This document shows, piece by piece, positions 1-6,380 of a stretch of 14,281 bases of DNA. The number at the start of each line of letters is the position of its first letter. The stretch's first letter is position 1. This stretch comes from an uncultured Lachnospiraceae bacterium (GTDB lineage: Bacteria > Bacillota > Clostridia > Lachnospirales > Lachnospiraceae). The notes under the pieces are model-generated. The model made no database searches and had not been told where the DNA came from. It worked only from the letters and a program-made list of their open reading frames with translations. The stretch is from positions 1-14,281 of the forward strand of contig CACZNY010000001.1 of NCBI GenBank assembly GCA_902782655.1, read 5' to 3'. The position numbers and the translations under genes were made by a program.

Positions 1-921
1 GGCTGCGGTGAGCTTGAATATGACATACCTTTCGATAAGGACACCACAAAGAGCGCCTTTCGTTTTGAGTCCCAGGAATTAAGGGAATGTGCCGAGCCTT
101 TTGCGGCAGGGCTCTGCATTCCGGGGGAGGAATCCGCATCCGACAATGAAATAGCCACGGGGGCTGACTCCTACGCCGCCGCGGTGCTTTTTGATCTGAA
201 GGGAAAGAAGACTCCTTATTCCCGCAATCCTTATGCCAGGCTTTATCCTGCGAGCATGACAAAGGTTCTGACTGCCCTGGTCGCAATGGAAAACTGCGAT
301 ATGGATCAGATCCTGACAGCAAACGAGGATTGTGTGCTGACTGCGAATGACGTGCAGAAGATAAAGCTCAGGGCAGGGGATACCATGACGCTGGATCAGG
401 CGCTTCACCTTCTTCTGATCTATTCCGCAAATGATGTGGCGAATCTTATCGCCGTAAACATAGGCGGCTCCATAGAGGGCTTTGCGGATATGATGAATGC
501 AAAGGCGGTGGAGCTTGGCGCTACAAACTCTCATTTTGTCAATCCCTCCGGACTTCAGGATGAAGATCATTATACGACGCCCTACGATATGTATCTTATA
601 TTCAATAAGGCCATAACCTACGGGAAATTCATAGAGATAATAGGGATGCGTGATTATTCCACCGTATATCATGATTCCTCGGGAGGAGAGGTCGCCTTTG
701 AATGCGAGTCTACCAACAGGTATCTTAAGGGACAGTGCAACCCTCCGGCCACGGTAAGCGTGATAGGCGGGAAGACAGGCACTACGGCTGCCGCGGGGAG
801 CTGTCTGGTGCTTCTTTCCAAGGACTCCACAGACAGCGCCTATATCTCTGTCGTCATGAGAGCTGACAATGCCGAAGTGCTCTATGATAAGACAAACAGC
901 ATGCTTACCCTTCTTCAATAG
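1..921 (+). CDS. Serine-type D-Ala-D-Ala carboxypeptidase (peptidase S11), 5' end outside window
   Basis: Open from the first base to TAG at 919-921, so the start lies upstream. All three motifs of penicillin-binding S11 peptidases are present: SxxK as S-M-T-K at 253-264 (nucleophile Ser, codon 85 of the visible frame), SxN as S-A-N at 424-432, and K-T-G at 772-780. The family trims the terminal D-Ala from peptidoglycan pentapeptides outside the membrane. The protein stops soon after the catalytic domain, so the C-terminal beta-sandwich and amphipathic anchor of PBP5-type enzymes are absent. The first visible residues, G-C-G, would suit the end of a lipobox, which would make it a lipoprotein; this is a guess because the signal peptide is not visible. 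A GTG at 184 is only an internal codon. No clear terminator separates it from the liv promoter. Confidence 0.93.
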   Translation, partial: GCGELEYDIPFDKDTTKSAFRFESQELRECAEPFAAGLCIPGEESASDNEIATGADSYAAAVLFDLKGKKTPYSRNPYARLYPASMTKVLTALVAMENCDMDQILTANEDCVLTANDVQKIKLRAGDTMTLDQALHLLLIYSANDVANLIAVNIGGSIEGFADMMNAKAVELGATNSHFVNPSGLQDEDHYTTPYDMYLIFNKAITYGKFIEIIGMRDYSTVYHDSSGGEVAFECESTNRYLKGQCNPPATVSVIGGKTGTTAAAGSCLVLLSKDSTDSAYISVVMRADNAEVLYDKTNSMLTLLQ

Positions 922-944
922 GCTTTTTAAGCAGGCTCCTGAGG

Positions 945-973
945 TTGACAATCAATAAAAAAGAATCTAAAAT
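945..973 (+). promoter_or_regulatory. Sigma-A type promoter of the liv operon
   Basis: TTGACA at 945-950 matches the -35 consensus exactly. A 17-nt AT-rich spacer follows, then TAAAAT at 968-973 (5 of 6 to TATAAT). A start near 980 would give a leader of about 65 nt to the livJ start at 1047. It is the strongest promoter-like sequence in the window and sits where an operon promoter is expected. Confidence 0.8.
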
Positions 974-993
974 ATTCCGTCGTATGTCGACAA

Positions 994-1017
994 AGACGTC
1001 GTTATAATCCGGCGTCT
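994..1017 (+). other. Stem-loop in the livJ 5' leader
   Basis: AGACGTC (994-1000) pairs with GGCGTCT (1011-1017) through 7 pairs, one of them G-U, around a 10-nt loop. It lies within the predicted leader, 13 nt before the Shine-Dalgarno. The following run is U-rich but interrupted, so it is a poor terminator. It may stabilise the transcript or tune initiation; no known riboswitch class was recognised. Confidence 0.45.
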
Positions 1018-1030
1018 GTATTTTATTTCA

Positions 1031-1036
1031 AGGAGG
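1031..1036 (+). promoter_or_regulatory. Ribosome binding site that decides the livJ start
   Basis: Perfect AGGAGG. The ATG at 1038 is only 1 nt downstream, too close for initiation. The in-frame ATG at 1047 is 10 nt downstream and opens directly into a classical lipoprotein signal peptide, so 1047 is preferred. Confidence 0.75.
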
Positions 1037-1046
1037 CATGACAGTT

Positions 1047-2258
1047 ATGAAAAAGTTATTGGCAGCTGTTCTTACCGGTGTAATGGTTTTCTCTCTGGCA
1101 GCCTGCGGCTCACAGGCTCCTGCAGGCGGCGCACAGGATGCATCAGGCGGAGGCGCGGCATCAGGCGATACTATAAGGATCGGAGTTTTCGAGCCCTCTA
1201 CGGGAGATTCGGCATCAGGCGGTAAAAAGGAGATACTCGGAATGCAGTACGCAAATTCCGAGACGCCTACCGTGGAAGTCGGCGGAAAGACCTACAATGT
1301 GGAGCTTGTTATGGCAGATAACGGCTCTTCTGCGGACAAGGCGCCTTCAGCGGCTTCAGAGCTGGTCGGAAAGGACGTGGCTCTTGTACTCGGATCATAC
1401 GGCTCAGGTGTTTCCATGGCAGGCGGCCCCAAGTTTGAGGAAGCAGGGCTTGCCGCTATCGGCGTTACCTGCACCAACCCCAATGTCACGGCGGGAAATG
1501 ATTACTACTTCAGGATCTGCTTCCTGGATAATTTCCAGGCTGACGTGCTTGCAAATTTCGCAATGGATAAGTTTTCGGCAAAGAAGGCCTACTGCCTCGG
1601 AGAGAACGGAAATGAATATGATCAGGGACTTGTGGCTTTCTTCACCCAGGTATTTGAAGCCGCGGGCGGAGAGGTTATTTCCGACTCCTTCCCTACGAAC
1701 AACTCGGACTTCACTTCATATCTCAATAAGGCAAAGAGCGAGGGCGCGGACGTCATATTCACCCCCGTGTCGATAGCATATGCAAAGCAGATAATGGAGC
1801 AGGCTGCATCGCTTGATATCGGCATTCCTTTCCTGGGCTCCGATACACTTGATGACAATATGGTGCTTGAGGCGACCAAGGATACCAATATACAGCTCTA
1901 CGTATCAACCTTCTATCAGGAGGGTGGTTCGGAGACATTTGATAAGGGTATCAAGGATTATATCAACGGCAATTCCGCCGCCCTTACCGCTAACGGCGGA
2001 AATGACACCATATCCGCAGTGACGGCCATGGGTTATGATGCATACTATGTAGCTCTTGAGGCGATCAAGGCTGCAGGCTCACCTGACAAGGGAGCGATCA
2101 AGCAGGCGATCTCCGGTGTGACATGGGATGGCGTATCCGGCTCCATAGCCTTTGATGAGGCAGGGGATGCTGTCCGTGACACGGCTTATATAAAGACTGC
2201 AGATACGGCAAACGGCACCTGGGCATTCGAGAAGGTGCAGACAGGCTCCGGCAGCTGA
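1047..2258 (+). CDS. livJ: Branched-chain amino-acid ABC transporter, substrate-binding lipoprotein
   Basis: Extracellular receptor of the Leu/Ile/Val importer. With the start at 1047 the protein has 403 residues. It begins M-K-K with a hydrophobic stretch and the lipobox L-A-A-C, Cys20 being the lipidation site. A Gly/Ala/Ser-rich linker (about 21-42) leads into a periplasmic-binding-protein type I fold: IRIGVFEPSTGD near 43-54, then GSYGSGVS and the YYFRICFLDNFQADVLA region typical of Leu/Ile/Val-binding proteins. Four genes for the rest of the transporter follow directly, livH after 19 nt. Substrate is inferred from family and operon; related receptors bind other amino acids, amides or urea, and nothing here proves which. 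A start at 1038 would add three residues but fits the ribosome site badly. Confidence 0.93.
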   Translation: MKKLLAAVLTGVMVFSLAACGSQAPAGGAQDASGGGAASGDTIRIGVFEPSTGDSASGGKKEILGMQYANSETPTVEVGGKTYNVELVMADNGSSADKAPSAASELVGKDVALVLGSYGSGVSMAGGPKFEEAGLAAIGVTCTNPNVTAGNDYYFRICFLDNFQADVLANFAMDKFSAKKAYCLGENGNEYDQGLVAFFTQVFEAAGGEVISDSFPTNNSDFTSYLNKAKSEGADVIFTPVSIAYAKQIMEQAASLDIGIPFLGSDTLDDNMVLEATKDTNIQLYVSTFYQEGGSETFDKGIKDYINGNSAALTANGGNDTISAVTAMGYDAYYVALEAIKAAGSPDKGAIKQAISGVTWDGVSGSIAFDEAGDAVRDTAYIKTADTANGTWAFEKVQTGSGS

Positions 2259-2277
2259 TCTTTACAGGGAAGGATAT

Positions 2278-3165
2278 ATGGAATATGTGATTTCCGTACT
2301 GCTCTCCGGCATTTCCGTCGGCGGGCAGTACGCTCTCATTGCAATAGGATATACTCTGGTCTACGGGATCCTGCGGCTCATAAACTTCGCCCACGGCGAT
2401 GTGTTTATGGTCGCGGGGCTTATGGGCATTTATTTTACTGCATCACTGCCGATACCGGTGGCGCTTCCTCTGGTCATACTGCTTACAGTGGTACTGGGCT
2501 TCACCATCGAGCGGGTAGCCTACAGGCCACTCAGGGAGGCTCCGAGGATGTCTGTCATGATCTCTGCCATAGGTGTAAGCTACCTGCTGCAGAATACAGC
2601 CACCTATGTGACAGGCGGACAGCCCATGACCTATCCTGATATTCCCTTCCTTTCCCATACAGTGAATGTGGCGGGAACCCAGACCAAATGGGTGGTCATA
2701 ATAACCCCGGTTATTGTGCTGGCTCTGGTGTTGGGGCTTACCCAGCTTATAGACCATACGAAGATCGGCATGGCGATGAGAGCCGTATCAAAGGATTTTG
2801 AAACGAGCCGACTTATGGGCATAAAGATCAATTCCGTCATTTCGGTCACCTTTATCATAGGATCTGCCCTGGCTGCCATAGGCAGCGTACTCTATTTCAC
2901 CAATTACCCCGCCATCACTCCGATGGCCGGTGCTATGCCGGGACTTAAGGCCTTCGTTGCGGCTGTCTTCGGCGGGATAGGATCCATTCCGGGAGCCGTG
3001 ATAGGAGCCTTTCTCATAGGGATATGCGAGACCATAATCAAGGGGCTGCCGTCTTCGTGGGATGTTTCGGTCTTTTCGGACGCATTTACCTTTGCGCTCC
3101 TTATCATAATCCTTGTATTCAAGCCGCAGGGGCTCTTCGGAGAAGCGGCGACGGATAAGGTGTAA
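2278..3165 (+). CDS. livH: Branched-chain amino-acid ABC transporter permease LivH
   Basis: First membrane subunit of the importer, 295 residues, the usual LivH length. The LivH signature LINFAHGDVFMVAG lies near 36-49. The EAPRMSVMISAIGVSYLLQN stretch and the C-terminal GGIGSIPGAVIGAFLIG loop, likely the coupling region to the ATPases, are also typical. The protein is hydrophobic throughout, with several predicted membrane spans. A GGAAGGA-type ribosome site precedes the ATG at 2278. It lies 9 nt before livM and is co-transcribed with its partners. Confidence 0.95.
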   Translation: MEYVISVLLSGISVGGQYALIAIGYTLVYGILRLINFAHGDVFMVAGLMGIYFTASLPIPVALPLVILLTVVLGFTIERVAYRPLREAPRMSVMISAIGVSYLLQNTATYVTGGQPMTYPDIPFLSHTVNVAGTQTKWVVIITPVIVLALVLGLTQLIDHTKIGMAMRAVSKDFETSRLMGIKINSVISVTFIIGSALAAIGSVLYFTNYPAITPMAGAMPGLKAFVAAVFGGIGSIPGAVIGAFLIGICETIIKGLPSSWDVSVFSDAFTFALLIIILVFKPQGLFGEAATDKV

Positions 3166-3174
3166 GGGGGGAGT

Positions 3175-4425
3175 ATGGAAAAGAAGAAAAGCCTTTTGCC
3201 CTCCCTTATCGGTATCGCAGTCCTGCTTTTATCCGTGATCCTTCTGGAGAATCTGAGTGATATAATACCCGGACTTCCGCAGATCTTTCAGCCCACGAGT
3301 CCTTTATTCACCGTGCTGAAAAAAGCGGCAGTATATTCCCTTGTGGCGGTTTCCATGAATCTCTTAAACGGCTTTACGGGACTTTTTTCTCTTGGACAGG
3401 CAGGATTCATGCTTTTAGGAGCCTATACCTATGCGATACTCACCGTTCCTTCAGCCCAGAAGGATCAGGTTTACTATCTTTTCGGGGGCTGTGCCTTTGA
3501 TTTTTCCATTGTCGATATCATCCAGTCCGTCACAGGTACGGACGGGGCAGGAGGCGCTGTGGGAATGGTGCTTGGCTGTCTTATCTCCATCATTGCGGCA
3601 GGCTGTGTGGCCGGCTTTTTTGCTTATCTCATAGGCTTTCCCGTGCTGAGGCTTAAGAGTGACTACCTGGCTATCGCAACTCTCGGATTCGCCGAGATAC
3701 TTCGCGCCATCTTCCAGTGGCAGAAGCTCGGTCCCGTTACCAACGGCGCTAATATGATAAAGGGCTTCCCGACCTTTTCAAGCTTCAACATTACGGATGC
3801 CTCGGGAAATACTGTATTAAGGCTTTCCACCTTTGTTCCGTTTCTTATCACCACGGTATGCATAGTGCTTATTGTGCTGCTCATTCATTCATCCTACGGA
3901 AGGGCTTTCAAATCCATACGCGATGATGAGATAGCGGCAGAGGCAATGGGGATAGGGCTTTTTAAGCACAAGATGCTTTCCTTTGTCATTTCGAGCTTTT
4001 TTGCCGGAGTGGGAGGCGCGCTTTTTGCTATGTATGTCGCCAATGCCCAGGCGAAGGCCTTTACCTCGGTGATGACCTATGAGATATTGCTGATAGTGGT
4101 AATAGGAGGTGTAGGCTCCGTCAGCGGATCAGTGCTTGCTACCTTCCTGTACGTGGCCTGCTCCGAGTGGTGGCTCAGATTCCTTGACAGCGAGATGTAT
4201 ATCGGAAGCTTCAAGGTGCCGCTCCTTCGCAACGGCTTCAGAATGGTGGTGTTTTCAATCGTCATCATGGTCATTGTGCTTTTCTTCTCACAGGGCATAA
4301 TGGGCAACAGGGAGATAAGCTTCAGGCTTATAACGGACAGACTTAAGGGTAAAGACAAGAAGGGTGCCGGGGTCAGGGCGGATAGCGGCGCCGGATCCGA
4401 GAAGGAATATGAGCATGGAAAATGA
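3175..4425 (+). CDS. livM: Branched-chain amino-acid ABC transporter permease LivM
   Basis: Second membrane subunit, 416 residues. Family motifs are clear: NGFTGLFSLGQAGFMLLGAY near 64-83, RLKSDYLAIATLGFAEI in the middle, the cytoplasmic SIRDDEIAAEAMGI helix that contacts the ATPase, and GGVGSVSGSV near the C-terminus. An extra loop of about 40 residues after the first permease motifs (tract QKDQVYYLFGG...TGTDGAGG) and a charged tail rich in Lys, Gly and Glu make it longer than many homologues. The ribosome site is a G-run, AAGGGGGGAG, close to the ATG. Its 3' end overlaps the livG start by 11 nt. Confidence 0.94.
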   Translation: MEKKKSLLPSLIGIAVLLLSVILLENLSDIIPGLPQIFQPTSPLFTVLKKAAVYSLVAVSMNLLNGFTGLFSLGQAGFMLLGAYTYAILTVPSAQKDQVYYLFGGCAFDFSIVDIIQSVTGTDGAGGAVGMVLGCLISIIAAGCVAGFFAYLIGFPVLRLKSDYLAIATLGFAEILRAIFQWQKLGPVTNGANMIKGFPTFSSFNITDASGNTVLRLSTFVPFLITTVCIVLIVLLIHSSYGRAFKSIRDDEIAAEAMGIGLFKHKMLSFVISSFFAGVGGALFAMYVANAQAKAFTSVMTYEILLIVVIGGVGSVSGSVLATFLYVACSEWWLRFLDSEMYIGSFKVPLLRNGFRMVVFSIVIMVIVLFFSQGIMGNREISFRLITDRLKGKDKKGAGVRADSGAGSEKEYEHGK

Positions 4426-5272
4426 TATCGCCTTACATCTTGAAAATGTAACGATGCAGTTCGGAGGCGTCGTATCCGTGAACAATCTGAGTCTTGATGT
4501 TCCGAAGAATAAGATAATAGCACTTATCGGACCGAACGGCGCGGGCAAGACCACGGCATTTAACTGTATCACCGGTGTCTATAAGCCTACCAACGGTCTT
4601 ATCGAATTCATGGGAGAGCCTGTGATCAGAAGCCATCCCACCGGCAGGGATGCAAAAACCTACAAGGGTATCAATGCCGATAAATATGCCGGAGAAAGGA
4701 AGCTTGCTCCTACTCCGGATCAGATAACCTCTCTGGGCATAGCAAGGACCTTCCAGAATATAAGACTGTGGAAGAGCATGACGGTCTTTGAAAACGTCCT
4801 GACGGCCAAGCATATGAGGGCGAAGCAGAACGTCTTCTCGGCCACCTTCCGCACCAATCTTTCGGAAGAGAAGAGAATGCGGGATGAGACCATGGAGCTT
4901 TTGAAAGAGCAGGGATTGGACTCGCTTAAGGATGAGCTTGCCACGAGCCTTCCCTACGGCCTGCAGAGGAGACTTGAGATAGCAAGGGCGCTTGCCACTG
5001 ATCCCAAACTTCTGCTCCTTGACGAGCCGGCGGCAGGAATGAATCCGCAGGAGACACTGGAGCTTGCGGACTTCGTAAAGGAGATCAGAGATAAATACGG
5101 GCTTACTGTTTTCCTGATAGAGCATCATATGGATCTCGTCATGAATATTTCAGATTATATCTATGTCATAGATTTCGGCAGCGAGATAGCGCAGGGCGTA
5201 CCTGAGGCGGTTCAGTCCGACCAGCGTGTGATAGAGGCATATCTCGGTGTTTCGGACGAGGAAGAAGAATGA
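4415..5272 (+). CDS. livG: Branched-chain amino-acid ABC transporter ATP-binding protein LivG
   Basis: First ATPase of the importer, 285 residues from the ATG at 4415. Walker A GPNGAGKT is at 39-46, signature LPYGLQ at 179-184 (the LSYG variant usual in LivG), Walker B LLLLDE at 199-204 and H-loop His237. An insertion of about 30 residues (near 70-102), rich in charged residues, precedes the Q-loop region ARTFQNIRLW. Start choice: GAAGGA at 4401-4406 is 8 nt from ATG 4415 but only 2 nt from ATG 4409. A longer in-frame start at 4364 lies deep inside livM and would add a tail unlike the family, so it is rejected. It overlaps livM by 11 nt and livF by 4 nt, which points to translational coupling. 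Confidence 0.95.
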   Translation: MENDIALHLENVTMQFGGVVSVNNLSLDVPKNKIIALIGPNGAGKTTAFNCITGVYKPTNGLIEFMGEPVIRSHPTGRDAKTYKGINADKYAGERKLAPTPDQITSLGIARTFQNIRLWKSMTVFENVLTAKHMRAKQNVFSATFRTNLSEEKRMRDETMELLKEQGLDSLKDELATSLPYGLQRRLEIARALATDPKLLLLDEPAAGMNPQETLELADFVKEIRDKYGLTVFLIEHHMDLVMNISDYIYVIDFGSEIAQGVPEAVQSDQRVIEAYLGVSDEEEE

Positions 5273-5997
5273 GTGAAGAGAACGGAGCGGTTTTACAGAT
5301 AAAGGATCTTATGGTCAGCTACGGCGGCATTGAGGCGGTCAGGGGCATCAGCTTTGATGTCAGAGCAGGAGAGATAGTCACCCTTATTGGAGCCAACGGC
5401 GCCGGCAAAAGCTCTACGCTCAGGACGATATCGGGGCTTGTGAAGCCGAAGAGCGGAAGTGTGATCTTCGAGGGCGAGGATATTACGGGAAAGGATTCCA
5501 CTGCCATAGTTTCCAGGGGGCTTATGATGGTGCCTGAGGGAAGGAGGATCTTCCCCAATCTTACGGTGCTTGAAAATCTGAGGATCGGTGCATATTTAAG
5601 GAATGACGATCTGGAAGAGGATATCGAAACGGTCTACGGTTATTTCCCGAGGCTCAGGGAAAGATCCTGGCAGGAGGGAGGCACACTCTCGGGAGGAGAG
5701 CAGCAGATGCTTGCAGTGGGAAGGGCTTTGATGGGGAGACCGAAGCTGCTTATGATGGATGAGCCGTCTTTGGGGCTTGCACCCATAGTGGTACAGGGCA
5801 TTTTTGATATCATACAGAGAATAAATGAAGCGGGGACCACGGTGCTCCTCATAGAGCAGAATGCCAATATGGCGCTTCATGTGGCTCACAGGGCCTATGT
5901 CATAGAAAACGGCAGGATATCCATGGAGGGCACCGGTAAGGAGCTTCTGGAGGATGAGAAGGTAAAGGCAGCCTATCTCGGCAGCGTGAAGAATTGA
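5269..5997 (+). CDS. livF: Branched-chain amino-acid ABC transporter ATP-binding protein LivF
   Basis: Second ATPase, 242 residues, normal length. Walker A GANGAGKS is at 41-48, the LivF-typical VPEGRRIFP at 88-96, signature LSGGEQQ at 140-146 and Walker B ending M-D-E at 163-165. The switch position carries Gln in I-E-Q-N (195-198) instead of His, as is normal for LivF. The start overlaps the livG stop as ATGA (5269-5272). It is the last gene of the importer. No classical GC hairpin plus T-run follows; the dyad-rich stretch after 5998 may end or process the transcript. Confidence 0.96.
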   Translation: MSEENGAVLQIKDLMVSYGGIEAVRGISFDVRAGEIVTLIGANGAGKSSTLRTISGLVKPKSGSVIFEGEDITGKDSTAIVSRGLMMVPEGRRIFPNLTVLENLRIGAYLRNDDLEEDIETVYGYFPRLRERSWQEGGTLSGGEQQMLAVGRALMGRPKLLMMDEPSLGLAPIVVQGIFDIIQRINEAGTTVLLIEQNANMALHVAHRAYVIENGRISMEGTGKELLEDEKVKAAYLGSVKN

Positions 5998-6035
5998 AAA
6001 AGGATAATGCCGTATGCTTTGGCATAAGTGTACGG

Positions 6036-6057
6036 AGTGATTCAGTACTTTTGGCGT
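6036..6057 (+). repeat. Dispersed repeat, copy A
   Basis: AGTGATTCAGTACTTTTGG (6036-6054) is identical to the minus strand at 14204-14186. After one C/T difference, GT also matches, giving 21 of 22. Weaker similarity extends upstream: CTTTGGCAT here against CTTTGGGCAT there, then TGTA at similar spacing. An exact 19-mer is not expected by chance in 14 kb. Confidence 0.75.
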
Positions 6058-6103
6058 CTGAATCGTTTTGTCGTCCGCTATATAGCCTCTGGCGGATGCA
6101 CCA

Positions 6104-6143
6104 GGATTTTGCGGGGAAGATGCCGATAGAGCGGCCAAAATCC
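6104..6143 (+). other. Compound inverted repeat (8 bp + 4 bp)
   Basis: GGATTTTG (6104-6111) is the exact complement of CAAAATCC (6136-6143). Directly inside the right arm, GCCG (6122-6125) and CGGC (6132-6135) form a second stem, so the two helices could stack, leaving 10 unpaired bases on the left. No T-run follows, so it is not a classical terminator. Confidence 0.5.
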
Positions 6144-6148
6144 GGCGC

Positions 6149-6185
6149 AGGAAACGCCAAAGTAAAAAGAACTTTGTCGTTTCCT
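6149..6185 (+). other. Strong stem-loop of 14 bp with A-rich loop
   Basis: AGGAAACG (6149-6156) pairs with CGTTTCCT (6178-6185). After one mismatch, CAAAGT (6158-6163) pairs with ACTTTG (6171-6176), leaving the 7-nt loop aaaaaga. Its last base is the first T of TATAAT (6185-6190), so the dyad could be an operator next to a -10 element. No good -35 is present for that box. ACGCCAAAGT (6154-6163) could instead pair with ACTTTTGGCGT at 6047-6057, with one bulged T. Confidence 0.5.
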
Positions 6186-6204
6186 ATAATCTGTGCAATA
6201 TTAT

Positions 6205-6234
6205 TTGTGCATGCATGGAATTTTATGTTATACT
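6205..6234 (+). promoter_or_regulatory. Probable promoter of the 6381 gene, extended -10 type
   Basis: TATACT at 6229-6234 is preceded by TG at 6226-6227 (TGnTATACT, extended -10). TTGTGC at 6205-6210 with an 18-nt spacer serves as a fair -35. The start would fall near 6241, giving a leader of about 140 nt. A bare TATAAT at 6185-6190 is an alternative -10 without a matching -35. Confidence 0.55.
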
Positions 6235-6248
6235 TCATTTGTGCCGTC

Positions 6249-6290
6249 TGACTGAAGCAGTCAACTGAAGACTTCTGGAAGAAGCTTCAG
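6249..6290 (+). other. Two stem-loops early in the leader of the 6381 gene
   Basis: TGACTG (6249-6254) and CAGTCA (6258-6263) form a 6-bp stem with a 3-nt loop. CTGAAG-a-CTTC (6265-6275) pairs with GAAG-CTTCAG (6281-6290) through 10 pairs with one bulged A and a 5-nt loop. A longer-range pairing CTGCC (6303-6307) with GGCAG (6333-6337) may follow. The leader looks structured but matches no riboswitch or T-box core that I know. Confidence 0.45.
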
Positions 6291-6366
6291 GGGATAAGGG
6301 TTCTGCCGGTGACGGTACGGAAAGATATCTCAGGCAGCAGCCGCGGACATTTTAATATTTTATTTA

Positions 6367-6378
6367 AGGAGGGCTCCT
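6367..6378 (+). promoter_or_regulatory. Ribosome binding site inside its own small palindrome
   Basis: AGGAGG at 6367-6372 lies 8 nt before ATG 6381 and fixes that start. The 12-nt stretch AGGAGGGCTCCT is self-complementary: AGGA pairs with TCCT around a 4-nt loop, which would partly hide the Shine-Dalgarno. Confidence 0.5.
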
Positions 6379-6380
6379 CT

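Larger units (their letters stand above)
5998..6380 (+). other. Dyad-rich intergenic region of 383 nt, no convincing gene
   Basis: The only gene-free stretch over 300 nt. Five inverted repeats follow each other in its first half: ATGCC/GGCAT (6011-6029); GATTCAG/CTGAATC (6039-6064); TCCGC/GCGGA (6074-6096); GGATTTTG/CAAAATCC enclosing GCCG/CGGC (6104-6143); and AGGAAACG-CAAAGT with its complement (6149-6185). A repeat shared with 14183-14204 lies at 6036-6057. The second half holds a promoter and a leader with further stem-loops. An 85-codon frame (TTG at 5994 to 6251) crosses it without a ribosome site. It may be a structured RNA, a dispersed repeat, or both. Confidence 0.6.

Noticed and set aside
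79..951. 290-codon open frame on the minus strand opposite the carboxypeptidase
   Set aside because: The plus strand here codes all three S11 motifs in order. The minus frame has no recognisable domain, no ribosome site, and mirrors codon bias.
4364..4414. Longer LivG start inside livM
   Set aside because: It adds a Pro/Arg-rich tail foreign to the family, overlaps livM deeply, and has no ribosome site, while ATG 4415 has GAAGGA at 8 nt.
4433..5128. 231-codon open frame on the minus strand inside livG
   Set aside because: It is antisense to a clear ABC ATPase with intact Walker A, signature and Walker B motifs; its translation shows no domain.
6018..6040. Sigma-54 promoter resembling TTGGCAT...GTACGG
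   Set aside because: The -24 GG is present, but the -12 GC at correct spacing is missing, and no enhancer-binding protein gene is nearby.
6309..6380. Longer start for the P-loop protein
   Set aside because: The added residues are read from the structured leader. AGGAGG with an 8-nt spacer points to ATG 6381.
6241..6380. T-box or known riboswitch before the P-loop gene
   Set aside because: No T-box GGUGG motif with antiterminator and terminator, and no core of the riboswitch classes I can recall. The structure is described only as a leader.
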